This document shows positions 35,763 through 45,039 of a stretch of DNA of 64,000 nucleotides, in pieces. Within the stretch, counting starts at the first letter, position 1. Each line of letters opens with the position of its first letter. Below the pieces are notes generated by a model. That model saw only the letters and a program-made list of their open reading frames with translations, was not told the DNA's origin and did no database searches. A program made the position numbers and the translations under genes. The DNA is from VGDP01 sp964530335 (GTDB lineage Bacteria; Pseudomonadota; Alphaproteobacteria; SP197): NCBI GenBank assembly GCA_964530335.1, contig CAZGYG010000004.1, forward strand, positions 1 through 64,000, written 5' to 3'.

Positions 35763-36934
35763 GCCGGAGGCAGGCCACGGTGCTCCGCCGCGCCGGCGAG
35801 AAACCCGGCGAGCGTGGCGTGCAGCTCCGGCTCGTCGAGCAGGAAGGCGTCGTGGCCCTTGTCGGACTCGATCTCGACGAAGCTCACGTTCGCGGCCGCG
35901 GCGTTGAGCGCGCGCACGACGTCGCGGCTCTCGCGCGTGGGGAACAGCCAGTCGCCGGTGAACGAGATGACGCAGAACCGCGTTCGCGTCCCCTCGAACG
36001 CCCGCGCGAGCTGGCCGTCGTGGCGCGCCGCCAGGTCGAAGTAGTCCATGGCTCGCGTGATGATGAGGTACGAGTTGGCGTCGAAGCGCTCGACGAAGCT
36101 CGCGCCCTGGTGGCGCAGGTAGCTTTCGACCTGGAATTCCGCGTCGAAGCCGTAGCTCAGGTGCTCGCGGTCCTGGAGCTGACGCCCGAACTTGCGGTGC
36201 ATCGCGGCGTCGGACAGATACGTAATATGCGCCGCCATGCGCGCCACCGAGAGCCCGTGCACCGGGCGCCGGCCGTGTTCGGCGTAGGCGCCGCCGCACC
36301 AGTCGGGATCGGCTTTGATCGCCTGGCGGCCGACCTCGTGGAAGGCGATGTTCTGGGCCGAATGGCGCGCCGAACCGGCGATCGGGACCGCGCTGTAGAC
36401 GCGCTCGGGAAAGCTCGCCGCCCACTCCAGCGCCTGCATCGCGCCGAGCGATCCGCCGGTGACGCAGAACAGGCTTTCGATTCCCAGGTGGTCGAGCAGC
36501 ATGGCGTGGGCGCGCACCATATCGCGCACGGTGATGACCGGGAACGCGAGGCCATAGCGGCGGCCCGTGCGCGGGTCGATGTCGCTCGGGCCGACGGTGC
36601 CCATGCAGCCGCCGAGCACGTTGGCGCAGATGACGAAGAAGCGCCGCGTGTCGAGCACCTTGCCGGGCCCGACCATGGCCTCCCACCAGCCTTCCTTGCC
36701 GGTGATCGGGTGCGGGCCGACCAGGTACTGGTCGCCGGTCAGCGCGTGGCACACCATGATCGCGTTCGATCGCTCGGCATTCAGTCGGCCGTACGTCTGG
36801 TACGCCACGGGAAACGGCCCGAACTCGCCGCCGCCGTCGAGCCGGAGTGGCGTCTCCACGCCGAGCATGACCGAGGGCCCCGGAAGGGCGCGGCGAACGT
36901 CGGTCGGCGCTGGGCCAGGGGCTGGGCTGGACAT
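35759..36934 (-). CDS. metX: Homoserine O-acetyltransferase MetX
   Basis: A 391-residue alpha/beta hydrolase transferring acetyl from acetyl-CoA to homoserine. Catalytic Ser is in GGSLGAMQALEW, the Asp in FTGDWLFPTRES and the His in SDKGHDAFLL. AYQTYGRLNAERSNAIMVCH and the ANVLGGCMGTVGPSDIDP segment are diagnostic. ATG at 36934 (MSSPAPG) is chosen by family length; the frame extends to an ATG at 37000 with no better ribosome site. It diverges from the chorismate mutase-like gene. I saw no SAM-II riboswitch pattern in the 137 bases upstream. Confidence 0.92.
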   Translation of the reverse strand: MSSPAPGPAPTDVRRALPGPSVMLGVETPLRLDGGGEFGPFPVAYQTYGRLNAERSNAIMVCHALTGDQYLVGPHPITGKEGWWEAMVGPGKVLDTRRFFVICANVLGGCMGTVGPSDIDPRTGRRYGLAFPVITVRDMVRAHAMLLDHLGIESLFCVTGGSLGAMQALEWAASFPERVYSAVPIAGSARHSAQNIAFHEVGRQAIKADPDWCGGAYAEHGRRPVHGLSVARMAAHITYLSDAAMHRKFGRQLQDREHLSYGFDAEFQVESYLRHQGASFVERFDANSYLIITRAMDYFDLAARHDGQLARAFEGTRTRFCVISFTGDWLFPTRESRDVVRALNAAAANVSFVEIESDKGHDAFLLDEPELHATLAGFLAGAAEHRGLPPA

Positions 36935-37071
36935 CCGGTTCAAGGCTCGCGGGCCCGAGCCGCGCGGCCATCGCATCACTAGGTCGCGCGTTCGATCCAT
37001 GTCAATCTATTCTTTGCTTTGCACCATCCGGTCCGCTACCACTAGCCCCCGCCTTCGGAGCCCTGTTCCCC

Positions 37072-37941
37072 ATGGCCGCCCCCGACGCCGCGATCGACGA
37101 TCTGCGCCGCGAAATCGACGCCATCGACGATGCCATGCACGACCTGGTGATCCGGCGGGCCGCGCGGGCTCGCGCGCTGGGCGCGCGTCCGGGGTCCGCG
37201 GCGGAGGCCGGGTTGCGGAGCGCGCTCGACGTGGCGCCGCTGCAACGCCTGCTGCGCCGGCATACGGGTGCGTTCCCGCGCCACGCGATCGTACGTGTGT
37301 GGCGCGAGCTGATCGTCGGGGCGGTGCAGGCAGAGCGCGCGTTTCCCGTCGCGATCCACGCCCCGGAGAAATCGGTCGGATTTTGGGACCTGGCGCGCGA
37401 CCACTTCGGCAGCGGCACGCCCATGACGTTGCACCGCTCGGCGCGGCGCGTGCTGCGCGACGTGGTCGAAGGCCGCGCCGCGGTGGGGCTGCTCGCCCTT
37501 CCCGTGGACGGCGAGGCGGAGCCGTGGTGGCCGCTGCTCATGGGCGACACGGGCGTACCGCGCGTCGTCGCCAAGCTGCCGTTCGTCGACAACGACGCTG
37601 GGCGGTTCGAGAATCTGGGCGCCTTCGCCGTGGCCCTCGTCGCGCCGGCGCCGAATGGCGAGGACACGACGCTGCTCGCGCTCGAAACCGACGCCGAGCT
37701 CAGCCGCTCGCGCTTGCGCGAGTTGCTGGCCAAGACCGGGCTCGTCGCCGTGGACCTTGCCGCGTGGGCCGACGCCGCCGCCGAGGCAACGCGCCTGCAC
37801 CTGATCGAGGTCGACGGCGCCGTGACCACGGGCGATGCCCGCTTCGCCGAGCTGGAAACGGCCGCGGGCAAGGCAATCCGCGTCGTCGGGCTCGGCGGCT
37901 ACGCCCGGCCGCTCGGACGGCTTGGCCCTGTCGGGGACTGA
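37072..37941 (+). CDS. Chorismate mutase-like protein with extra C-terminal domain
   Basis: A 289-residue protein. Residues 1-90 follow the AroQ helical fold (IDDLRREIDAIDDAMHDLVI, then LLRRHTGAFPRHAIVRVWRE). Arg11 and Arg28 equivalents are present, but the catalytic Lys39 position reads ARP and the Arg51-Glu52 pair reads LD, so activity is doubtful. The rest is a domain seen with these proteins in alphaproteobacteria and resembles no enzyme I can name. It is followed one base later by hisC and then tyrC, so the context is phenylalanine/tyrosine synthesis. Confidence 0.75.
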   Translation: MAAPDAAIDDLRREIDAIDDAMHDLVIRRAARARALGARPGSAAEAGLRSALDVAPLQRLLRRHTGAFPRHAIVRVWRELIVGAVQAERAFPVAIHAPEKSVGFWDLARDHFGSGTPMTLHRSARRVLRDVVEGRAAVGLLALPVDGEAEPWWPLLMGDTGVPRVVAKLPFVDNDAGRFENLGAFAVALVAPAPNGEDTTLLALETDAELSRSRLRELLAKTGLVAVDLAAWADAAAEATRLHLIEVDGAVTTGDARFAELETAAGKAIRVVGLGGYARPLGRLGPVGD

Positions 37942-37942
37942 C

Positions 37943-39052
37943 GTGGCGGCGACGAACGTGCGAGCGCTGGCCCCGCGCGCGGGCGTGCTCGACATCGCGC
38001 CCTATGTGCCCGGCCGGGCCGGCGGGCTCGAGGAAGCCCGGGAGACGATCCTGCTGGCGTCGAACGAGTCGCCCTTCGGGCCGAGCGCCAAGGCGGTGGC
38101 GGCGGCCCGCGCCGCGGCCCGGACGATGAACCGCTACGCCGACCCGAGCGCCGGGGTGCTGCGCGGCGCGCTGGCGGCGCGCCACGCCATCGCGGCCGAG
38201 CGCATCGTGTGCGGCGCCGGTTCGGACGAGCTGATCGGATTGCTCGCGCGCGGCTACGCCGGGCCGGGCGACGAGGTGATCTTCAGCCAGCACGGCTTCG
38301 TCATGTACCCGATCGCCGCGCGCGCGGCCGGCGCGCGCCCGGTCGCCGTGGCCGAGCGCGAACTTCGCTTCGATATCGAGGCGACGCTCGCGGCGGTCAC
38401 GCCCCGCACCCGCATCGTCTTCGTCGCCAATCCCAACAACCCGACCGGAAGCTGGCTTGGCCGCGCCGAGCTCGCGCGCCTCAGGCGCGGATTGCCCGAT
38501 CGCGTCCTGCTCGTCGTCGATGCCGCGTATGCCGAGTACGTCGACGATCCGGACTACGAAAGCGGGCTCGACCTCGCGCGCCGCCACGGCAACGTCGTCA
38601 TGACCAGGACGTTCTCGAAGATCCACGCGCTCGCGGGGCTAAGGGTCGGCTGGGCCTACGCGGCGCCCGCGGTCGTCGACGTGCTCAACCGGCTGCGCGG
38701 GCCGTTCAACGTCTCGAACGTCGGCATCGCGGCGGCGACGGCGGCGCTCGACGACCCGGGGCACGAGGCACGCGCCAAGGCCCACAACGCGCTGTGGCGG
38801 CCCCGGCTCGCGCGCGCGATCGCGGCGATCGGGCTCACGGTCTACCCGTCGCTCGGCAATTTCGTCCTGGTGCGCATGCCGAAGCCGCCGAAGGACGCGG
38901 CGGCGGCGCACCGGTTTCTCGCCCGGCGCAAGGTGCTGGTGCGGCCCGTCGGCGCCTACGGGCTGCCGGATTGCCTGCGCATCACGGTCGGGCGCGCCGG
39001 CGAAATTCGCGCCTTGCTCGCGGCGCTCGAAGCGTTCATGAGGGCGTCATGA
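37943..39052 (+). CDS. hisC: Histidinol-phosphate/aromatic aminotransferase
   Basis: A 369-residue fold-type I PLP aminotransferase. Key features are ASNESPFGPS near the N-terminus, FVANPNNPTGSWL, VVDAAYAEYVDD and the PLP lysine in TRTFSKIHALAGLRVGWAYA. In this context it probably transaminates prephenate or aromatic oxo acids as well as, or instead of, histidinol phosphate. GTG at 37943 has GGGGA upstream and matches the family N-terminus. Its stop overlaps the tyrC start. Confidence 0.88.
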   Translation: MAATNVRALAPRAGVLDIAPYVPGRAGGLEEARETILLASNESPFGPSAKAVAAARAAARTMNRYADPSAGVLRGALAARHAIAAERIVCGAGSDELIGLLARGYAGPGDEVIFSQHGFVMYPIAARAAGARPVAVAERELRFDIEATLAAVTPRTRIVFVANPNNPTGSWLGRAELARLRRGLPDRVLLVVDAAYAEYVDDPDYESGLDLARRHGNVVMTRTFSKIHALAGLRVGWAYAAPAVVDVLNRLRGPFNVSNVGIAAATAALDDPGHEARAKAHNALWRPRLARAIAAIGLTVYPSLGNFVLVRMPKPPKDAAAAHRFLARRKVLVRPVGAYGLPDCLRITVGRAGEIRALLAALEAFMRAS

Positions 39053-39930
39053 CGGTTCTGTTCGAACGGGTCGCCGTGATCGGCGTCGGACTGATCGGCT
39101 CCTCGCTCGCCCGGGTGATGCGGCGCGACCGCCTGGCCGGGCGCATCGTCGGCGTGGCGCGCACGGCGGCGACGCGCGATGCGGCGCTGCGCCTGGGCTT
39201 CGTCGACGAGGTCACGGATGACGCCGCCGCCGCGGTCGCGGGCGCCGACCTCGTCGTGCTCGCGGTGCCGCTGGGGGCCTACCGGGCGATCGCCGAGGCG
39301 ATCGGGCCGGCGCTCGCGCCCGGCGCCATCGTCACCGACGTGGGCTCGGTCAAGCGCTCGGCGCTGGCCGACGTGGCGCCGCACCTGCCGGCCCACGTCC
39401 AGTTCGTGCCCGGCCATCCGATCGCCGGCACCGAGCATTCGGGGCCCGAGGCCGGCTTCGATACCCTATTCGTGGGCCGCTGGTGCGTACTCACGCCGCC
39501 GCCCGGCACCGATCCGCGCGCGGTCGAGCGGGTGGCGGAGCTGTGGCGCCGCGCCGGTTCGAACATCGAGGTGATGGACGCCGAACACCACGACAAGGTG
39601 CTGGCCATCACCTCGCACCTGCCCCACTTCATCGCCTACACGATCGTCGGCACCGTCGTCGATCTCGAGCAGGCGACCCAGCGCGAAGTCATCAAGTTCG
39701 CGGCCTCGGGGTTTCGCGACTTCACGCGCATCGCCGCGTCCGACCCGGTCATGTGGCGCGACGTGTTCCTCTACAACCGCGACGCGGTGCTCGAGATGCT
39801 GCAGCGCTTCAACGAGGACCTGACGCGCCTGCAGCGGGCGATCCGCTGGGGCGAGGCCGAGGTGCTCGAGGACTGGTTCAAGCGGACGCGCGAGATCCGG
39901 CGCGGCATCATCGACGCCGGCCAGGCCTAG
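39049..39930 (+). CDS. tyrC: Prephenate/arogenate dehydrogenase
   Basis: A 293-residue NAD-dependent dehydrogenase making tyrosine precursors. The Rossmann motif is VAVIGVGLIGSSLARVM. The substrate region has TDVGSVKRSAL, PGHPIAGTEHSGPEAG with the catalytic His, and ITSHLPHFIAYT. The C-terminus is the helical dimerisation domain. ATGA overlap with hisC shows coupling. No ACT domain is present, so feedback control would have to act otherwise. Confidence 0.92.
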   Translation: MTVLFERVAVIGVGLIGSSLARVMRRDRLAGRIVGVARTAATRDAALRLGFVDEVTDDAAAAVAGADLVVLAVPLGAYRAIAEAIGPALAPGAIVTDVGSVKRSALADVAPHLPAHVQFVPGHPIAGTEHSGPEAGFDTLFVGRWCVLTPPPGTDPRAVERVAELWRRAGSNIEVMDAEHHDKVLAITSHLPHFIAYTIVGTVVDLEQATQREVIKFAASGFRDFTRIAASDPVMWRDVFLYNRDAVLEMLQRFNEDLTRLQRAIRWGEAEVLEDWFKRTREIRRGIIDAGQA

Positions 39931-39932
39931 GG

Positions 39933-40949
39933 TCAATCGAGCGGCAGTGGCGCCAGCGGCGCCACCGGCACGAGACCGACGTTCAGGCGCCCGTCCTGCG
40001 CGGTCAGCGCGATCTCGGCGCGCCGGCCGCCCTGGCCGTCGTCGACGGCGACGGCGTCGAGCACGGCGCCGATGGCGAGGCCTTGAGTGGGGCTCAGGGC
40101 GCCGGTCCCGGTCAGCGTCGCGAGCATGTCGTCGTAGCCGGCGATCCTCATGGCGAAGGCGCCGAGCGGGCGAAATTCTTCGTCGAGCGTCACCGTGCCG
40201 GCGATCTCGAGCTCGAGCGCGCCCCAGCGCAGGCGCGCGAGATCGAGTTCGAGCGCGCCGCCCGCGTCGCGCCAGCGCGCCAGCGCCGCGCGGCTGGCAT
40301 CGGCGGGCGGTTGGCCCGGCAGGCGCGCGACCAGGATCGCCGCGTCGACGGTGGCGGGAAACCCGGCCGGCGGCGCCTCCGGCAGGGTCACGGCCGCGAG
40401 CTTGACGCCGAAGCTTCGTTGCACCTGGTCGTCGTCGTCCTCGCCCAGCTCGTAGCGCACCTGGACTTCGCCGGCCGTGATGACGTTCCCGCCCGGATCG
40501 GTGATCACGAGGTCGCGCATGTCGACGCCGAGCTTGGCCAGATCGCCGCCGATGATGACGACCGCGATCTGGTTGACCCCCTGGGCGAGGCGAAACGTGC
40601 CGCCGGGCTGGCGCTCGAGCACGTGCTCCGGCGGCAGGGTGATGAGCCCGCGCGCGAAGTCCCACGGCTTGAACAGCCCGACCAGCCTGGGCGCCCGCCA
40701 CGTCCACGCGCCATGGGCGTCCTGCCCGCCGAGCGTCACGTCGGCGACGGTGACGACAAGCTGGAACGGAAAGCCGGAGACCTCGACCGCGCCGTGCTCG
40801 GCGATGTAGCCCTGCTGGCGCGTCGCCTCGAGCCATGTGTCGAGCCAATCCGGCACCCGGTCGGCGGTGACGTGCCAATAGACGATGTAGCCGAGCACGG
40901 CCACCAGGACGATCGCGGGCAGGGCGAGCTTGCGCACGAGGGACGGCAT
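39933..40949 (-). CDS. DUF2125-family membrane-anchored protein
   Basis: A 338-residue protein with an N-terminal membrane anchor (residues 8-24, LALPAIVLVAVLGYIVYWHV). The large periplasmic part has VEVSGFPFQL and the RAPRLVGLFKPWDFARGLIT segment typical of DUF2125. The function is unknown; such proteins are common in alphaproteobacteria next to tyrC. It converges with tyrC two bases away and diverges from the ChaC-like gene. Confidence 0.85.
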   Translation of the reverse strand: MPSLVRKLALPAIVLVAVLGYIVYWHVTADRVPDWLDTWLEATRQQGYIAEHGAVEVSGFPFQLVVTVADVTLGGQDAHGAWTWRAPRLVGLFKPWDFARGLITLPPEHVLERQPGGTFRLAQGVNQIAVVIIGGDLAKLGVDMRDLVITDPGGNVITAGEVQVRYELGEDDDDQVQRSFGVKLAAVTLPEAPPAGFPATVDAAILVARLPGQPPADASRAALARWRDAGGALELDLARLRWGALELEIAGTVTLDEEFRPLGAFAMRIAGYDDMLATLTGTGALSPTQGLAIGAVLDAVAVDDGQGGRRAEIALTAQDGRLNVGLVPVAPLAPLPLD

Positions 40950-41025
40950 TGGTGACCTTGCGGCGGACGATCCAGGGCGTTATAGCCGCGCGGCCGGACG
41001 CGGGGAAGCGGGCGGAGTCTGGTCG

Positions 41026-41559
41026 GTGCGCGACATCTGGGTGTTTGCCTACGGCTCGCTCATGTGGCGGCCGGGCTTCGACCATCTCGAACGCCGGCCG
41101 GCGTTGTTGCGCGGCTATCATCGCTCGTTCTGCGTCTACAGCCACCATTACCGGGGCACGCCGGACCGGCCGGGGCTCGTGCTCGGGCTCGAACGCGGCG
41201 GCAGTTGCCGGGGCGTAGGCTTTCGGGTCGCGGCGGCCCACGCCGTAGAGGTGCTGGGCTACCTGGACGCGCGCGAGATCCCGCACGAGGTCTACCGCCG
41301 CCGTCTGGTGCCGGTCGAGCTGCAAGGCCGGGCGCGTGTGCCGGCCCACGCCTACGTGGTCCGGCGCGACCACGTGCAGTACGCGGGCCGGCTGCCGATC
41401 GCGCGGGCGGCCGAACTCATCCTCCAGGGCGTCGGGCGGAGCGGCCCGGCCCACGAGTACCTTGCCAACACGGTCGAGCACCTCGAAGCCATGGGCTTCC
41501 GCGACCCCCGGCTGCACGAGCTCTACGTGCGCGTCCGCGCCCGGCTGGCTCGTGGCTGA
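41026..41559 (+). CDS. Gamma-glutamylcyclotransferase, ChaC family
   Basis: A 177-residue enzyme expected to cleave glutathione to 5-oxoproline and Cys-Gly. The substrate loop VFAYGSLMWRPGF, HRSFCVYSHHYRGTPDRPGL and the catalytic Glu in YLDAREIPHEVYRR fit ChaC. GTG at 41026 with GGCGGAG upstream begins the domain; the ATG at 40930 would add an unrelated stretch overlapping the divergent DUF2125 start. Confidence 0.9.
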   Translation: MRDIWVFAYGSLMWRPGFDHLERRPALLRGYHRSFCVYSHHYRGTPDRPGLVLGLERGGSCRGVGFRVAAAHAVEVLGYLDAREIPHEVYRRRLVPVELQGRARVPAHAYVVRRDHVQYAGRLPIARAAELILQGVGRSGPAHEYLANTVEHLEAMGFRDPRLHELYVRVRARLARG

Positions 41560-41578
41560 GCTCGAACGGGGCGGCGGT

Positions 41579-44500
41579 TCACGCGCACTTGGAATAGCCG
41601 CAGCTCGTACACAGGTCGCAGCCTTCCTGGTGGATGACCGCGGCCTGGGCGCAGCGCGGGCACTGGCGCAGGCGCGGCGCCGTGTCGCCCACGGCACGAG
41701 CCAGCACCTCGGCGGAATACTTGCGCTCCTCCGGCGGCGCCATGAAACCGATGGCGACCATGTGGCGCTCGATCACCTCGCCGATCGCGGCGAGCAGCGA
41801 GGGCACGTAGCGCCCGTCCATCCACTGGCCGCCGCGCGGATCGAACACGGCCTTGAGCTCCTCGACCACGAACGAGACGTCGCCGCCGCGGCGGAACACG
41901 GCGCTGATCATGCGGGTCAGCGCCACGGTCCAGGCGAAGTGCTCCATGTTCTTCGAGTTGATGAACACCTCGAACGGGCGGCGGCGGCCGTCCTGCACCA
42001 CGTCGTTGATGGTGATGTAGATGGCGTGTTCGCTGTCGGGCCAGCGCACCTTGTAGGTCGTGCCGGGCAGCACCTCGGGCCGGCTCAGCGGCTGGGTCAT
42101 GTAGACCACGCCGCCGGCCTCGAAGGGGTCGGACGGGCGCACGGACTTGGGTGCCCCGAGCGGCAGCTCGGGCTCGCGCGGCTCGGCCGTTTCGAGCACG
42201 GCGCCCGTCACCTCGTTCGGCCGGTACGTCGTGCAGCCCTTGCAGCCGGTCTCGTAGGCCAGCCGGTAGATGTCCTTGAAATCCTCGAACGCGATGGATT
42301 CCGCGCAGTTGATCGTCTTCGAGATCGAGGCATCGACGTGGGCTTGTACCGCGGCCTGGACGCGCACGTGGTCGACGGGGGTCAGCGTCTGGGCGTCGAC
42401 GAAGTAATCGGGCAGCGGCGCCTGTTCGCCGTACAGCCTGCGGTACAGGCGATAGGCGTAGTCGGTGACCGGCTCGGTGCGCCGCACCCCGTCGGGCATC
42501 AGCACGTTGCGGTCGTAGGTGAAGGCGAACACCGGCTCGAGCCCCGAGGACACGTTGTCGGCGAGCAGCGAGATCGTGCCCGTCGGCGCGATCGAGGTCA
42601 GCAGGCCGTTGCGGATGCCGTAGGCGGCGATGGCGGCGCGCACGTCGGCGTCCAGCGCGGCTACGTTGGCGCCCGCGAGGAAGGGCTCGCGGTCGTACAG
42701 CGGGAACGGGCCGCGCTCGCGCGCGAGCTCGGTCGAGGCCAGGTACGCCGCGCGCCGCAGCGCCTTCATCCACTCCTGGATCAGGGCCAACGCGCGATCG
42801 GAGCTGTAGCGCGTGCGGCACATGATCAGCGCGTCGGCGAGCCCGGTGACGCCCAGCCCGATGCGCCGCTTGGCCAGGGCCTCGGCGCGCTGGGCCTCGA
42901 GCGGGAAGCGCGACACGTCGATGACGTTGTCCATCATGCGCACGGCGACGCCGACCAGCCGTTCGAGTTCCGCCTGGTCGAGGATCGCGTCGGCCTGGAA
43001 GGGCCGCTGCACGAGCCCGGCCAGGTTGATCGAGCCCAGGAGGCACGCGCCGTAGGGCGGCAATGGCTGTTCGCCACAGTTGTGGACGAGGATGCCGTTG
43101 GCATCGAAGGCGTTGACGCCGGGGACGCGCGTGTCGAACACGTCGGCCTCGCCGTCCGGCTCGATCGCGGCGACCTCGGCGACGAATCGGGTGCGGTTGG
43201 GCGTTCGCCGATACGAGCCGATGAGCGCCGCGAGCCGGCGGCGCTTCGCGGTGTCGGCGAATCCGATCCGATCGGCGAACGTCACGAGCGCGTCGTTGGC
43301 GATGATGAGCTCGTGCTGGGCCTTCGTGGCGTAGTCGCGCTGGCCACCCTTGCCGTCGGGCAGCACGGCCCGGCCGGCGGGGCGTCGGTCCCGATGAACG
43401 GTCGAGGCGATGCCGAGCCTCAACAGCATGCGCTGCACGGCCGCGAGCCGCGCGAGGTCGCTTTGCGCGAGCCTTACGCTGCCGCCCTTGACGTGATCGC
43501 CGAGAACCGTGCCGTCGGCGTCGAAGAAGCCGCGCAGGAAACCCCGGCAGAACGCCGCCGACGCCCGTTCGATGGCGGGCGTCACGACCTTGTTTCCCGG
43601 CGCCATGCCGAGCTCGATCGCGAGCCGGCGGAGCGCACCGAGCGCGAGCCGGTGCTCACCGCGCCCGGCGACCTCGGTCCAACCCGCGAAGTCGCCGCGG
43701 TGGGGCAGGGCGCGGGCCGCGGCGAGCGCCGCGGCCATGACGCCTTCGACTCCCGAGATCTCGGATTCGGCGTTGGCGGCGCGGCGCCGGCTCCAGACGC
43801 TGAGCACCGCCTTGTCGGCCTTGAGTGTACCGTCGCCCACGAGCAGGCCGATCAGGTAGCCCTCGCCGTCCGTTCCGGGCCCGGCCCAGTCGGGCATGGC
43901 GCGGTGGTCGTTGAGGACGATCCGATCGCCCGGGCGAAGGGCGCCGGCCTGGGTCCATTCGCCGTCGAGGCGAAAGCGCGTCATCGCCGCGACCCTTCGC
44001 ACCGGATGGTCGGCCGTGAGCCGCAAGGCGTAGCCTTCGCGCGTGACCAGGCGCGTCACCGGCTTGCGCCCGGTGGGGAAGAAGCCGGCGGGATCCGAAG
44101 CGTGCGTCGTGCCGTCGACGACCGCGCCGAACGGGCGCCCGACCAGGTCGCGCACCTGACGCGGACCCTCGCTGGTATGGACCCAGGTCTCGGCCGTGAC
44201 GCACGGGTTCGTCGCGCTGATGGTCTCGCAGTAGGCGAGGTTGTTCGCCCGGTTGATACGGTCGATGAAGATGACGCCCGGCTCGGCGTAGGCGTAGGTC
44301 GCGCGCATGATGCGGTCCCACAGCTCGCGCGCGCGCACGCTGCGGTAGACCGTGCCGGCGAAGCCGAGCTCCCACGAGCGGTCTTCCTCGACCGCCGCCA
44401 TGAAGGCGTCGGTCACCAGCACCGACAGGTTGAACATGCGCAGGCGCCCGGGCTCGCGCTTGGCGTCGATGAACGCCTCGATGTCCGGATGGTCGCAGCG

Positions 44501-45004
44501 CAGCGTCGCCATCATGGCGCCGCGCCGGTGCCCGGCGCTCATGATCGTGCGGCACATGGCGTCCCACACGTCCATGAAGCTCAGCGGACCCGAGGCGTCG
44601 GCGCCGACGCCCCTGACCGGGGCGCCCTTGGGCCGGAGCGTCGAGAAATCGTAGCCGATGCCGCCGCCCTGCTGCATCGTCAGCGCCGCTTCCTTCAAGT
44701 GGTCGAAAATTCCGGCCATGTCGTCCGGGATGCCGCCCATGACGAAGCAGTTGAACAGCGTCACCTTGCGCGTCGTCCCGGCGCCGGCGACGATCCGCCC
44801 CGCAGGCAGGAAGCGGAAGTCCCTGAGCGCTTCCTCGAACACGGGTATCCAACGCTCGGGCGCGGCTTCGGGCGCGGCCAGCGCCCGGGCGACGCGGCGC
44901 CAGGTGTCCTCGATGGTGCGGTCCATGGGCGTGCCGTCGGCGTCCTTCAGCCGGTACTTCATGTCCCAGATCTGCAGGGCGATCGGTGTCATGGATGTCG
45001 TCAT
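41579..45004 (-). CDS. nrdJ: Class II (B12-dependent) ribonucleotide reductase with intein
   Basis: A 1141-residue precursor; removing the 375-residue intein leaves 766 residues. The enzyme reduces ribonucleoside diphosphates using adenosylcobalamin. Visible parts are LFNCFVMGG with the first active-site Cys, the finger-loop NP-C-GEQPLPPYGACLLGS interrupted by the intein, SIAPTGTIS, and a C-terminal zinc ribbon with CPRC, CDLC and SCGYSKC. The interrupted Cys (residue 643) corresponds to the thiyl-radical Cys. ATG at 45004 has GAGGA upstream. It follows plsC by 35 bases, with no room for a cobalamin riboswitch. Confidence 0.95.
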   Translation of the reverse strand: MTTSMTPIALQIWDMKYRLKDADGTPMDRTIEDTWRRVARALAAPEAAPERWIPVFEEALRDFRFLPAGRIVAGAGTTRKVTLFNCFVMGGIPDDMAGIFDHLKEAALTMQQGGGIGYDFSTLRPKGAPVRGVGADASGPLSFMDVWDAMCRTIMSAGHRRGAMMATLRCDHPDIEAFIDAKREPGRLRMFNLSVLVTDAFMAAVEEDRSWELGFAGTVYRSVRARELWDRIMRATYAYAEPGVIFIDRINRANNLAYCETISATNPCVTAETWVHTSEGPRQVRDLVGRPFGAVVDGTTHASDPAGFFPTGRKPVTRLVTREGYALRLTADHPVRRVAAMTRFRLDGEWTQAGALRPGDRIVLNDHRAMPDWAGPGTDGEGYLIGLLVGDGTLKADKAVLSVWSRRRAANAESEISGVEGVMAAALAAARALPHRGDFAGWTEVAGRGEHRLALGALRRLAIELGMAPGNKVVTPAIERASAAFCRGFLRGFFDADGTVLGDHVKGGSVRLAQSDLARLAAVQRMLLRLGIASTVHRDRRPAGRAVLPDGKGGQRDYATKAQHELIIANDALVTFADRIGFADTAKRRRLAALIGSYRRTPNRTRFVAEVAAIEPDGEADVFDTRVPGVNAFDANGILVHNCGEQPLPPYGACLLGSINLAGLVQRPFQADAILDQAELERLVGVAVRMMDNVIDVSRFPLEAQRAEALAKRRIGLGVTGLADALIMCRTRYSSDRALALIQEWMKALRRAAYLASTELARERGPFPLYDREPFLAGANVAALDADVRAAIAAYGIRNGLLTSIAPTGTISLLADNVSSGLEPVFAFTYDRNVLMPDGVRRTEPVTDYAYRLYRRLYGEQAPLPDYFVDAQTLTPVDHVRVQAAVQAHVDASISKTINCAESIAFEDFKDIYRLAYETGCKGCTTYRPNEVTGAVLETAEPREPELPLGAPKSVRPSDPFEAGGVVYMTQPLSRPEVLPGTTYKVRWPDSEHAIYITINDVVQDGRRRPFEVFINSKNMEHFAWTVALTRMISAVFRRGGDVSFVVEELKAVFDPRGGQWMDGRYVPSLLAAIGEVIERHMVAIGFMAPPEERKYSAEVLARAVGDTAPRLRQCPRCAQAAVIHQEGCDLCTSCGYSKCA
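43079..44203 (-). mobile_element. LAGLIDADG intein within nrdJ
   Basis: The intein begins with Cys1 (CVTAETWVHT, precursor residue 268) right after ATNP and ends in ILVHN, followed by Cys+1 of CGEQ. Splicing block B has T63 and H66 in RLTADHPV; block F/G has VFDTRVPG, then penultimate His374 and Asn375. Both endonuclease motifs are present: YLIGLLVGDG (around residues 116-125) and FLRGFFDADG (around 222-231), with acidic residues intact. It looks full-length and active for splicing and homing. The boundaries are exact at codon level. The reading frame is unbroken and base use matches the host gene. Confidence 0.95.
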
Positions 45005-45039
45005 GCAATGATCCTCGGGCCGCGCCGTGGCCCCGTAGC

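Noticed and set aside
36935..37071. SAM-II or other SAM riboswitch before metX
   Set aside because: The expected pseudoknot-type conserved bases were not found; the sequence has no clear stem with the SAM-II loop pattern.
45005..45039. Cobalamin riboswitch before nrdJ
   Set aside because: Only 35 bases separate plsC and nrdJ, far too few for such an element.
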